Below, piece by piece: positions 1 through 10,997 of a DNA stretch of 64,000 bases (positions are counted from its first letter, which is position 1; every line of letters begins with the position of its first letter). Under the pieces are notes generated by a model. It saw only the letters and a program-made list of their open reading frames with translations. It searched no databases and was not told the origin of the DNA. The stretch spans positions 2,324,001-2,388,000 of the forward strand of contig CM029120.1 in assembly GCA_016859345.1 (NCBI GenBank). The letters are read 5' to 3'. The DNA is from Istiophorus platypterus (lineage: Eukaryota; Chordata; Actinopteri; Istiophoriformes; Istiophoridae). Position numbers and translations under genes: made by a program.

Positions 1-157
1 CAGTTGGAGTCAATGCTTTAGTTGGAGCTCTTTTCATCATGGCTGCTTTTAGCTGCTCAGTCTGTCTATTTTGTTTTGTTTTTTTGTTTATTTTTTAGTC
101 CACATTAACCAGAACTGTAGATGCAGCACTTCTAATAACACTGATCAGTGAGAAGTC

Positions 158-190
158 AACACAAACACAAACACAAACACAAACACAAAC
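158..190. repeat. (ACAAAC)n hexamer microsatellite
   Basis: About five tandem copies of the hexamer ACAAAC are read directly. It lies in putative intronic DNA and has no coding potential. Confidence 0.9.
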
Positions 191-924
191 CTGCACGTGC
201 AGAAAATAGTTCACTTAAACTCGCAGCAGCATGCACACATAAGCATGCTCTCCATTCTCATTAGGTTGGTAATGTTCTCCCTTAACCAACACACAAACAC
301 AGCGACAGACTGCCTATATGAGCAGTTGCTGAGCACAGCAGGGGGTGGGAAGGATCGAGGGACGGAAACAAGAGGATGGGGGAGGAGGAGACGGTTTTTT
401 TTTGGATTCTCATCTGCTCAAACGATCTTTTTCTTGTTTTGAACAAAATTAACGGGGGGGTGGAATGGGGACAAAGGGAAATGTGTCGAGCGCCGCAGAG
501 GACGGGAGAGGAGGATACTGAGGAAAGGTAAAAGCAGGGGAATGATATGGAAAAAAAGGGAATGAGGGCGAAAGAAAGGGAAGAATGAATGGAGAGCGGA
601 GTAGACGGAGGCAGAAGAAAAGGTAAGGAGAGTAAACTAGGATGGGTGGGGAGGGGACAGGCAAGGGAAGGAGAAGAGGAAAGGACAAGGGCACGGAGGA
701 TTTGACATAGGATGAAGAGGAGGGAGGAACAAGAGAATAAAAGAAACAGATGATGGAATGATCGGTGAGACCAGGGGAGTCAGGGAAGGGGGGTGGGGGG
801 GTCAGAGTGATGGAGTCCTAGAAGAGGAGGAGATGGAGAAAATTTCCAGAAGACTCAAAACATGAGGGAAATGAGGCAAAGTAGAAGGAGCAGAGGAGGA
901 TAGATGGGTGGGTGGTGAGGGGGT

Positions 925-981
925 GAGTGTCTGTGTGTGTGTGTGTGTGTGTCTGTGTGTGTGTGTGTTGGGGGGGGGGGG
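925..981. repeat. (TG)n microsatellite ending in a G12 run
   Basis: TG dinucleotides run from about 927 to 969 with a single TC interruption, followed directly by a run of 12 G (970-981). A second, AC-rich simple stretch follows at about 1094-1160 with interrupted ACAAC/ACACGGC units. Confidence 0.9.
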
Positions 982-2190
982 TTGATGGCGGTTTTAAAGT
1001 TGCTGATTTCCCCCAGGCTGAGCAGTGAAACTGCTTCCTGAGGCTGCTGCAAACTCTGCTCTCATTAGTGTCCCGTGGCATCATCAGGTAGACACGCAAA
1101 CACACGCAACAACACACAACACACAACAACACACGGCAACACACGGCAACACACACACATTTCAGCAGCAAAGGTACATGAGTTACATCGTATATACTTT
1201 ATTATGACTTTAGCATCTCCGTGCTCTGGCTTTGGAAATGAGTTTTCTACACGGGGACAATTAAGTATCACACACATCTCATATACAACAAACAGAAGCG
1301 TGTGAACAAAATCACAGCAACAAGGCAGCCCCAGCAAAGTTCTCATTAGTCATAAACCACTATTTTCCCATCATCCACCAGGCTTGCGGGGACGTCAACT
1401 GAGCTCATTTGACGGCGGGTTTGGATGTGTAGCGCCGAGGGCAGATCTCGGAGTCGCTATGAGCCCCATCCTAGTCTACTCTCCTTATGACGTGAGTCCA
1501 TTTGTCCCCAATTTGAAAAAGAATCTGGATTCCGCAGGCTTAGAAGCTGCCTGGAAACCTCTGATGCTAGCGATGCTGCAGTTTTCCCCAACACATCAGA
1601 GCAGCGGCAGCGGCAGCAAGCGGATAGAGGTCCAGTGAGCTCGCTGAGCTTTTATCAGGAGAATTCATCAGCTTTATTTACTGACAGCTGGGAAGTAAAA
1701 AAAGAAAAACTTCCAACAGATCAATTTGTCAGAAAGTTAGAGCCGTAATGGCAACAACTTTAAAGATAAATGATCAGTGACAAAGGCCAATCGTGCTTTC
1801 AGCTCTATCCCGTGCAGCAGAGCTGAGCTGAGCTGAGCTATAAGCTGAAAAATCCACCGATAACAAATTTAGGAAGAGTTACAGGCCTGTGCGTGGGGGT
1901 TGATTCCAGACCTTGGAAGCAGTCGTATCATGAGGTTCACTGGTTGGGTTTTGGTCCTGCAGCCCTCGTCTCAAAACTCTGGGAGAAAACGGACAGATGG
2001 AGTTTTTCAGCGCTGGTGAAAAACCAAGTGGATGCCAGATTTTTCTTCGCTCATGATAGTATTTCCGGTTAAAACTTCACATCTGTGCGCAGCTGTTGCT
2101 GTAAATTAACCAGCTAGTCTGCTACCTCGCCTGCTGGAGATAAAGGAGTGGTTGATCATGTATCTACTTTTTTTACTCTGTGGTGTTAGG

Positions 2191-2336
2191 GTTAGTGGTG
2201 GTGGTGGTGGGGGGTGGCTGTATGAGCCAAGTCTGACAATCACAGCAGGGTTTAGTAATCACGGTGAGGGCCGTGGTGATTTGGTGGCTGAAGATGGATG
2301 TGTTGGTGCCATGACTGCTACGCTCGCCAGGCCCCT
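2191..2336 (+). repeat. Left arm of an inverted repeat pair
   Basis: This stretch is clearly similar to the reverse complement of 5968-6129. Shared blocks include TAGTAATC followed by (A/G)CGG(T/C)GAGGG, and TACGCTCGCC near the inner end. By eye roughly three quarters of positions match across about 120 bp. It could be one terminal inverted repeat of a 3.9 kb transposon or one of two dispersed repeat copies in opposite orientation. I do not recognise the family. Confidence 0.65.
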
Positions 2337-3058
2337 TAAGTAAGTTCTGTTAAGTCAGGTTGCTGTTGGTCCGTTACCCGAATTTCAACCCGGGGTAAGT
2401 TCTGTGCACACAGCACCAATGATCGCAGCAATTATTCGGATTTGGTGTGAAGCTTTTCTATCCTAAATCTAAGGGTGGCCAATAGTGATGCTCTTTGCCA
2501 AAATAGCCCTGATGTTTTGCTTATATAGGGATGGTCTGCAGAGGATAACCCTTGAATAATTTGGTCAATCCACTGACCTTCATTCTTGCACCAATCTTTG
2601 GATGACCTTTTAATTTCCTTTGATAAGGTTATGAGAAAGGCTAAAAGAATGTTGGGTGCCCCTGCAATGTTATGAGGTGTATTGAAGAGCCAACAATGGT
2701 TTGCTACTGTGGCTTTAGCTGTTTTGAGTTCAGTCCTAGGACATAAACCGTCCTGTCCCCTGCAGGCGGCGTCTTAAATTGATGCGACCATAACCAAAAC
2801 CAGAGGAGACGGTTTGACCAAACCAGCCTGGTCCACTGGGACCATGGAACTGGTTTACTTCACCAGCCTCCCCACCGGGTTTATTATTTGTTTAAAGTTG
2901 GTGCTTGTTTTCCAGCCATTGTCTCCCGTTTCTATCAAAATTGAATAACTTGCGGGTCGGTCCGGCAGTGGCAGAGCGACTGGAAGAACAGACGACCAAA
3001 ACACCACCAGCCCTGAAGCCCTGTGTTATCCTTTGTTGAGTTCTCCTCTGCTGTCTGA

Positions 3059-3091
3059 AAAAAAAAAAAAAATTTTTTTTTTTTTTTTTAC
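3059..3091. repeat. Adjoining poly-A and poly-T tracts (palindromic)
   Basis: A run of about 14 A is followed immediately by about 17 T, making a near-perfect A/T palindrome. It is either a simple-repeat expansion or a junction of two oppositely oriented A-tailed insertions. Confidence 0.85.
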
Positions 3092-5967
3092 CAAAATGAT
3101 GAGCTGATTAATGTCTTAATCCATTATTCATGCTCGGTTATGAGAAGGAGACTTAATCTGGCCTCCTATTCACACGGCAATATGTTCTGGCCCAGTGAGC
3201 AATACGTCAGCAGCGAAGCAGGAGGAGATGAGCCTCCGACCACATTTTGAGTCTGGCTGCATTACAAGATCCCAGTAATGGGAATCGGTGAGGGACTGGT
3301 TAGACGTGGAATAGAATAGAAGAGGAATACATTAAGAGCGCAAGTTGGAGGGACAATGATGAGAAGGCAACCTGCCACCGAGAGATTCACGTAAAACGTC
3401 TCGATGCGGAGCTGCCGTTCGCAGGCCAGCTCGGGACTAAAATAAGACGCCGTCCTTGTGAAAGCACTGACACCAAACACCTCACACTCTCCCCTTTTTT
3501 ATTTTTACACCGTGGCGCATTGTTGCCAAATCCAGAGTTCACCATGTTACCACTTATGAGTACACCTGCCTGTCAGCGCTTAAACACAAAGTGAAGATAG
3601 AGGGCCTTAATTTTTTACTTGAGTTCTCCCCCCTGCATCCCAGACTGTACAGGCACTAGTGCTGAACAAACTCAACAGGGAAAGTTAAAATAATGAGTAA
3701 AATGCTAAGTTATTTCCTGTAGAGTGCTTTTTGTGTGAGGACAGCACAACTGGCAGTAGAGGCAATCACCAGACGAAGGTAGTCAGGAGAGGTTTAAAGT
3801 TGTTGACTTCTTTTTCAACCCAATTTGTCTTGACTTCTGCTGGTTGGGTGATTTAAAAAAACAAAACAAAACAAAGTTTTGGGTTTTCTGCAACTATGAT
3901 TCAACACTTTTCGAAGGACGAAGCTGCAAACATTTGCATATTGGTCTCGGGAAGCTCGTATGAATACCGCCCATGTTTTTGTGAGAACCAGACACACCAG
4001 CATTCGGTAATTAATACATCAGTTATCTTAATTAGCAGTCTCATTAGCCTGAGTGGCTATGATTAATATCATGTTGATCATGTTGGGACTTTTGAGCACA
4101 TCAACTTTGCCTTGTTGAAAACAGAAGGAGCTTCATTAAACTTCTTTATTGCCTTTTCTTTTCCAAATACATTGAGAAGGGCTCATTAATCGTTAATCAA
4201 CCTGTGTCTAAACATGCAACCCAAAATAAATAAATAAAAAAAACATTGTCAGGCTAAAGCTCTGCCTGGAACAACATTTATCTAAAACCTGGGAGTCAAA
4301 GCACAACAGTTACTAAAAGCATGCCTCAAATGTTAATACTTGTACTACTACTAGCACAATAATGACCATTAATGCTAGCGTTGGTGGATATCGACATTAC
4401 AGCGTCGTTACCGTCTCAACCCACCCAGTCGTGCGGGATAACGGCCTGACAGGGTTCAGGGCGACATAAGGGACCAGCCGTTCAGGCAACACAACTGACG
4501 TCCGGTGGGCTGCACTACGAGATGAAGCGGTACAGGGGCACCCGCCCTCCCACGGGTGGTTTTCTTCGACTTTCGCTTTGCCTACATGACCAAAGAAATT
4601 TCCTCTACATAGTAACAGGCAACAAAGTCCAATCAACTGGCAAATTGGATCAAGAACTCTTGACTTCAGAAGAAACACGGAATGTTTCACACCGTGGGTC
4701 AGTTGTAGTCGGCTTTCAACAATGGTTGGGTCTTCAGTAGACATGACAAAGGCCTGAGCACCAAAAAAAGGCATTAACATACTGACATACTGTAGTGTCA
4801 GCTGTAAGTGAAACACAACTCTATCGTCCACATGAATGCGTCACTAGCTACAAACAACAATGATCCATCGGTAAGAAGCTGAATGAAGGAATTTTCTTTC
4901 TTTTTCCTTCTTTAGGTATCTTTTTCCCCAATTATTAGATCTCTTTGTGGTACTAGGCCACATTTCTCCACAGGTCGCACACACATTCCCTCACTGTAAG
5001 CAGCGGGTCATTGTTTATTTCTGGCATAGCTGATGGTGTCCCGCTGCCCAAATCCCATTGGCAGTTTCCATAGCAACCAGTGTGGAGTTGAGACCCCTCT
5101 GAGATAGCACAAGACAGGGTCTCCGCCAGGTGGTCATGAATGTAACACCCCCCCCCCCGGGTCATGGTTTACAAACATCCTCTCTGAGACGGTGGCAAGT
5201 GTTTCACAGTTGAACACACAACGTGACTTAGACTAATGAGATCTAATGTTCAGGAGTAGGTTTCCAATTGAGGCTTCACACACCTACAGATGTGATGAAG
5301 AGTAAGCCCCTTGGACATGGGGGTTAAAACATGGCTGATCAGGATCAGAATCCTGAGGCGTCAGGCGGGATTACACTTTTTAAATTGTGCCGCTCATCCC
5401 CTTCCACCTTGATCGATCAAGCCTCAATAAGTTCCTCCACCTGAGTCATCTGAGACCCCCCCCCCCGCCTCCTTCCAAAGGCTAATAAGGTTTCCATTGT
5501 TGGGAATTAAATGTTAGGATTCTGGAAGAATAAGCCCCATGTCAAATATAAAGCCAACCATGAGCAATATGTAAGACACCTCAACCTTCTGGAGCCAGTC
5601 AGTGGCCACAGAGACTCTTACATGCCATTTCCTTCATTTAGCAACCTTTAGGGGCACTTTGAAGGCCCAACAGGCAGACTAGGACAGTCAAGAATCAACC
5701 GGGCCTCAACAATGACCTGTTAAAGGTAAATACCTTGAACCCGGACCTGCTGACCCTTGTCTCTTTGGTGACTGATGTCGCCCGGGAAACCTGTTTTTAA
5801 TTCGATGGACTAGGGCAGCGAAACAACCCAAGCAAGCAGTTTAATGAGCAAGACTCATTTAAAACGAACACTAGTAACGTACGCAAGTGGTGGTGCGAGG
5901 ACCTTTTTGTACCTAAGTCCCTCAGGCTCCCCGTGGGTGACGGTTTCAGATGTGGGGGAGCAGCATC

Positions 5968-6129
5968 ACAGAGCCAGGCGAGCGTAAGGGTCACGTCACC
6001 GACGCAACCGTCTCTGGCCACCCAATCACAACAACCCTCGCCGCGATTACTAGCCTCTGCTGCTATGGTCAGACTCTAGTCATACAACCATAGAGCCACT
6101 GTCACCCCCCACACCCCACCATCACCAAC
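5968..6129 (-). repeat. Right arm of an inverted repeat pair
   Basis: This is the reverse-complement partner of 2191-2336. The outer ends of both arms read as GTTRGTG followed by a GGTGG-rich stretch. The 3.6 kb between the arms carries no recognisable transposase; the longest open frame there is a 144-codon minus-strand frame with no family I can name. Confidence 0.65.
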
Positions 6130-6351
6130 CCCATCCAATACCCCCACCCCTCCTAAATTGTTGAGGAGCAGCGGGTCCCTGGGGAGTTCATTCCAGATGA
6201 GTTCTTCTGCCTGAACCACATTTGGACATTCGCCAAGAAATGGGCCCCTGGGGGGTGGCGAGAGAAGATCCACTCACCCTACACTCGTAGTCACACACAC
6301 AGCATTTGCCTTCACAACAGTATTTTGGAAGTGTCAAGGCGTCTGTCACTC

Positions 6352-6369
6352 GGGGGGGGGGGGGGGGGG
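6352..6369 (+). repeat. G18 homopolymer
   Basis: Eighteen consecutive G, followed by C. It is one of the two longest of several dozen G or C runs of eight or more in the window; the other is at 21905-21922. Confidence 0.9.
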
Positions 6370-7193
6370 CAGCTGGTGGATGAGATGTACTGCCTTTTGT
6401 TACATCCCTTCTCACGGTCGGCCGTCGGAAAACCTGCACCTGTTACAGCCAGAGTGCGAATTAACCTCTTCAGGGCACAATGGTACAGAAGTACCCTCAT
6501 TTCTCATTTACTGCTTATGAAAATGTTTGTCACACATTATTTTCTTCTGATTTCTCTTTTTTTTCTATGCCTCACTTTTATGCTCTTTGATTGACAACAT
6601 AGTGTTGTGAAGTGCCTCTTTGGAGTCTATTAATCCTCTTTATTCGACTGCGGGTTCGGATAACGTTCTTCTGATAACGCCCAGTGGCCCTCGTGACGCG
6701 TGACACATTTGATGCTGCCTATAATTACAATTCCCCACTAGGCACTTATTATTATCGGAATAACCGTGGCGTTGCCCAGGAGATGCTCACGAGTGTAAAC
6801 GTGCTGGCGGGCAGCGGGTGATTAGCATGGGGAATTTATGCCGGCAGTTGATGAATCAAGTGCCCAGGTGGCCGAGTTTGGGTCAAGACCAACGGGGGGG
6901 GGTCAAGCCAAGAAGGTCAGTGCTTGAGGCTCAAGAGTTTTGTTTTTTCCTTTTTTGTGTGTGTTTCTGCAAGAAAAATTTCCTTGTAAAAAATCTCGTA
7001 AGAAGCGTTTGATTCAATCCCATTTTTCTTAGCGCGCGTCCTATTATCCATATAAAAAATTAACTGCGCTCTTTCCTCGTCTTTCTCTCTACATGGAAGT
7101 GAATGCGTTTTGACCACAAATAAATTGATCCAGGTAAAGGTGAGGGTGTGAAATCACCTGTGTATCTAGAGGACCTGTGTTGACCAGTCACAT

Positions 7194-7330
7194 ACATCAT
7201 TGGGTAATTACATTACATTATATTACATTATATTACATTACAGTCATTTTGCACACACTTTTGTCCGAAGTTGTTTTTCAAACTCAAAAGGGAACAAGAC
7301 CTCATTTTAATCAAGAACAGGAAGTGCGAT
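7194..7330 (+). mobile_element. Teleost interspersed repeat fragment (ATTACATTACA / CAGTCATTT type)
   Basis: The stretch starts with repeated ATTACATT units, runs into ACAGTCATTTTGCACAC and then CTTTTGTCC. This matches my memory of a very abundant teleost repeat whose consensus reads ATTACATTACAGTCATTTAGC, then GACGCTTTTATCC. The downstream GAACA-rich part also fits. Family class is uncertain; a repeat-library search would settle it. Confidence 0.6.
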
Positions 7331-8853
7331 CCTCCAAAATAAAAGTCACAAATGTTTTTGTTTTGTTTGTTTTTTTTAAAGAACACTCGTGTAATAATTG
7401 TCATTATTATGTCATTCTTATTATGATTACTGCTTTTCCTTAAGTGAAAGGCCTCAACACACATTTATTTATTAACACACATTTTATTGAATTAGATTAC
7501 CAGAAATGACAGAATATCAATGTGAATTTGACTTCAGCGTTGTGTTAAAAGGGCAGTGTTATAACACACGTCAAACTAGACGTTCCTTATTTCACTGAAG
7601 GAATCACATCTCGGGAGGATGTGCATCTCTGTCTCAACCTCACCCGTCGAACGACGTCCTGGTCCTGGGTCCTCTTAGCTGCCATGTTTCGTTTCGTTTC
7701 GTTTCGTTGTTTTGTTTTTTCCCTGACCTCCTTGTCCGGCCGCCAGTCCGTGGCCCCTGGGCCTGAACCTCATCAGCATCCGCCTCTGTTTTCCATCTCT
7801 CGCAGCTAAAGAGAAATTCTGCTGGTTCATCATCTCTGTTTAGGGAAATATGACTTTTAATCTGCTCTGGCTTTTAGTTTCTTGTCTCCAGTGTTTCTGG
7901 CTAGTCCCTTTACACTCTGCTGTAATTTGCTTTTCTCTGATTGTTGTTTGGAAAGCAGTGTTGCTGTGAGTGTTTGGGGGGGGGGCTGTTATTCTGAGCA
8001 CCAGCTGACATAGGGGACCCTTCTCTGGGCTCAGCTCTTGGGTTTGGAGGACTTTGGTATGGAGGGCATCTTGGGGGGGGGTGATTATGTTAATTATCAA
8101 TCGCTGTTTGGGATTTTTTTGGTGTTTCGCTATAAAATGTGTCTGCAGAGGTCTGTGGGTAGAGATTCTGTTCGGGGGGAGGGGGGTAATCCACTATGAT
8201 GACTGGTCAGACCACATATGTTGTAGTGAAGTAGGATAATGCCATCAGATATTATTAAGACAGATTAAAATGGGAATTAATTGTGTTTAGATTTCTCAGA
8301 TCCTTTTTCCCTTTTAGTTCATCGACTGCCATGTCAAAGCTTCCTGATCCTGTTATGATTACACCAAGATGGGTCACTTAACTTGTCCCCCGAACAGGGA
8401 AACTGGTTGCAGAGCAGCTGAAGAGAAAAACTTGGAGTGGAGAAGATGAACAGAAGTGAAGACATCAGTCAGAACAATGTGGGAATAAGTGAAATTAAGA
8501 ACAAAAATGTCTAATATCATGAAATATCACTTTTACTTGGAAAGGAAGGAGGAAGTTATTACAAGCACAGGCACCTTGGAGTGCAAGAGACGGAGCTAGA
8601 TATCAATAAATCGAATGTAGCAGATCAGATCTTAAATGATAAAGAAATTATAGATAAACAGCCCGACCAACATTACTGGAAACCACTTAAATGTTCTCGA
8701 TTCTCAGCTGCCACCGATCCGTTGTCTTGACTGGACCGTTTTGGGTCGAAAAGTCGTGATCCCAGTTTAGTTTTTATGCTTGCTGTGCAGATTATTTGCA
8801 CCTGCAGAGGACTCGTGCCCTCCAACGCATCCCTCATTATTATTATTATCTAT

Positions 8854-8866
8854 TATATATATATAA

Positions 8867-8929
<63 letters not shown>

Positions 8930-8930
8930 C
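8854..8930. repeat. (AT)n microsatellite
   Basis: About 75 bp of alternating AT with a few AAATA and ACAT interruptions, read directly. Tyr/Ile-rich open frames over it are artefacts. Confidence 0.95.
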
Positions 8931-10800
8931 AATAACACCAAGTGATGCTCTTCACTTTTCTGGCAGGTTCTGAATTAATAGAGCAAGAACTGTGCAGTCA
9001 CCATCAGCAGCAAGAGCTGCTGTGGTTGAACAGGCAAAGAAAGCAAAAGAACCACCCCCCCCAAACTTTGTAAAAGGAAAATCCAAAGAAAACCTTGACG
9101 TGCTACGGCAACGTACCCGTTTGAGCAACAGGAAGCGGCTCCGCCAGCGCCGCTCTGCATGAAAATGTGTGTTTGGCTCTTTTGTGAAGAAAGTTTGGGG
9201 AAAAAAGATTTTCCGTGTCCTTCAGGTTTTTTCTTTCCGACCTCACCGTGGTGTTCCCTCTGACGGACAGCTCTCCAAGAAACGCTGCCAAACCCCCGGC
9301 AGCTAAGCTGGATGTGCTAATCCAGTAATTGGACGATGTCTCCTTTAATGCGTTTTTTTCCTGTTTTACGGAGCCACCGCCTGCCTCTCTCTTCTCACTC
9401 ACAAATCCACTTTCTTTTTGAAGTATGTCATTTTTTATTTTTTATTTTCTTTTCGGCGTCGACTTACATCCGACGGCGCCACATTGCTCCGTTGTGAGTC
9501 CTACTTTTTAATAAGGTCTCTTCCTTCGTCTCTCTGTCTCGTCCCACTCGGATTCTGGGGGAAAACCGGGCAGCTCTGGTTGCCGGGGTGAAGCTTTTGC
9601 TAAGGACGTAAACGGGGCAGCGGTGTGTGCGGTTCCTGCAGAGCTGCCAATGGTTTTGGCATTTCGCGGTTGACTCGTGACCGTACAGCTAATTGGTAGT
9701 TTTATGTGGGTCCAGTGGAAGACACCACCGTCTATTTTTTCTTTTTCTTTTATTCTTTTGCTGGGAAACAATATTTATTTATACATTTTTGTCCGACTCC
9801 TCTCAGCTATCATAACCCAGCGTCTGAACCTTGACTCTCCCCCAGTTGTTTGGTGAGCATGCTCTTCCTCTGGGGTTTAAAACTGCTGGATCAGAAAAAG
9901 CCCTCTTGTTGGGTATCAAAATCTGGCTTTTTAATATTAGGAGACTTAGCTGGAGAGGTTGGTTCACAAACTACTCATAGACCCAGTGCAGGTGTTGAGG
10001 GTTTTCCCCCATATTCTGCAAACGAAGGTCTCATTAGATCATCGGACGTTGTTTTAGACAGTGACAGTCTTGACCACTTCGGACGGCCAGTCCACCACAG
10101 GTTTGGACAATGTATTACGCATCACAATGACAGCAAACATTTTAAGAACTTTATGTCCCCAAAACCATGTAATTTTACACCCATAAATTAGCTTTTTTGT
10201 TAGTTTGTTTTTCTATGTCTTTTTCGATTTTCATTTTTAAATGATTTCCCATTTATTTCCTGGATAAACGATTGATTGTTGAGTAAAGAAAAACTGTAAA
10301 AATAAATGAATAAATTTGAAAAAAAAAACAGAAACATATATGTATCCATCACCATCCATCCATTGATATCCTGAACCCTCAGCTGATGTCTTCAGATGTC
10401 TTGGTTTTGTCCGACCAACAGTCTGAAACCAAAGTTGTTTGCAGTTTACTATTGAACAAGGTCGATAAGCTTCAAATGGATTTTTTTTGCTGTACACTTA
10501 AACAACTTATTGCATGTTAAAATAGTCGCCTTTTAATTTCATTCAGCTGTTTTATGAATTGAGGGATCATTTCAGCTCCATATATCTATAATTGGACCTA
10601 AAATGAAGGTCTGGACTGGACACTGGTTCTTCTGGTGCGGTCCAGGAGCTGGGGCCTCATCACATCTTTTGCTGTTTTCTTAACAAGTTCTTTAGGACTC
10701 TAGTTCTAGTTCTGGTTTTACCCAGAGTTCCACCTTCATCAGCAAGAATCATCCTCTAATACTCTTCATTTGTCCTCATCTCGTCCTCTGTTCTCATCAG

Positions 10801-10997
10801 GTAAAGGGGACGTGTTCGGTGACGTCTTCTGGAAGGAAACCACCCTTGCGCATGCCTGCGCCAATGTCAGGGCGCTGACGTACTGCGACCTCCACGTCAT
10901 CAAGAGGGAGGCCCTGCTCAAGGTGCTGGAGTTCTACACGGCCTTCGCCAACTCCTTCTCCCGCAACCTCATCCTCACCTGCAACCTGCGCAAGCGG
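10801..10997 (+). CDS. kcnh5: kcnh5 (EAG2 K+ channel), penultimate coding exon
   Basis: This exon encodes part of the C-terminal cyclic-nucleotide-binding homology domain of an ether-a-go-go K+ channel, a tetrameric voltage-gated channel of the neuronal plasma membrane. A polypyrimidine-rich acceptor ends at CAG 10798-10800, and the exon ends at the donor GTAAGG (10998-11003). The first codon is split (G from the previous exon plus GT), so the exon enters in phase 1 and leaves in phase 0 after 65 full codons. The start KGDVFGDVFWKE and the end FSRNLILTCNLRKR are characteristic of the EAG family. In EAG1 the intrinsic-ligand position reads Tyr-Asn-Leu; here it is Cys-Asn-Leu, which I recall as the EAG2 (KCNH5) form. 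The next exon confirms the paralogue. Being only 197 bp and highly conserved, this call is strong; the EAG1 alternative is less likely. Confidence 0.95.

Larger units (their letters stand above)
1..10800 (+). other. kcnh5: kcnh5 intron (inferred), no exon seen
   Basis: No coding exon was recognised here. The next kcnh5 exon begins at 10801 in phase 1, so this stretch is most simply the 3' part of the preceding intron. I looked for the preceding cyclic-nucleotide-binding-homology exon (the part ending in the residues just before Gly-Lys-Gly-Asp) and did not see it, so it should lie upstream of the window. The stretch holds simple repeats, an inverted repeat pair, a teleost interspersed repeat near 7.2 kb and several G/C homopolymers. 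Open frames here have no recognisable protein content. Confidence 0.65.

Noticed and set aside
4397..4831. 144-codon minus-strand frame inside the inverted repeat pair
   Set aside because: I see no transposase motif (no DDE/DDD context, no zinc finger) and no recognisable family; length alone is not enough.
9850..10191. 113-codon frame upstream of the kcnh5 exon
   Set aside because: No recognised domain; composition suggests old repeat or intron sequence.
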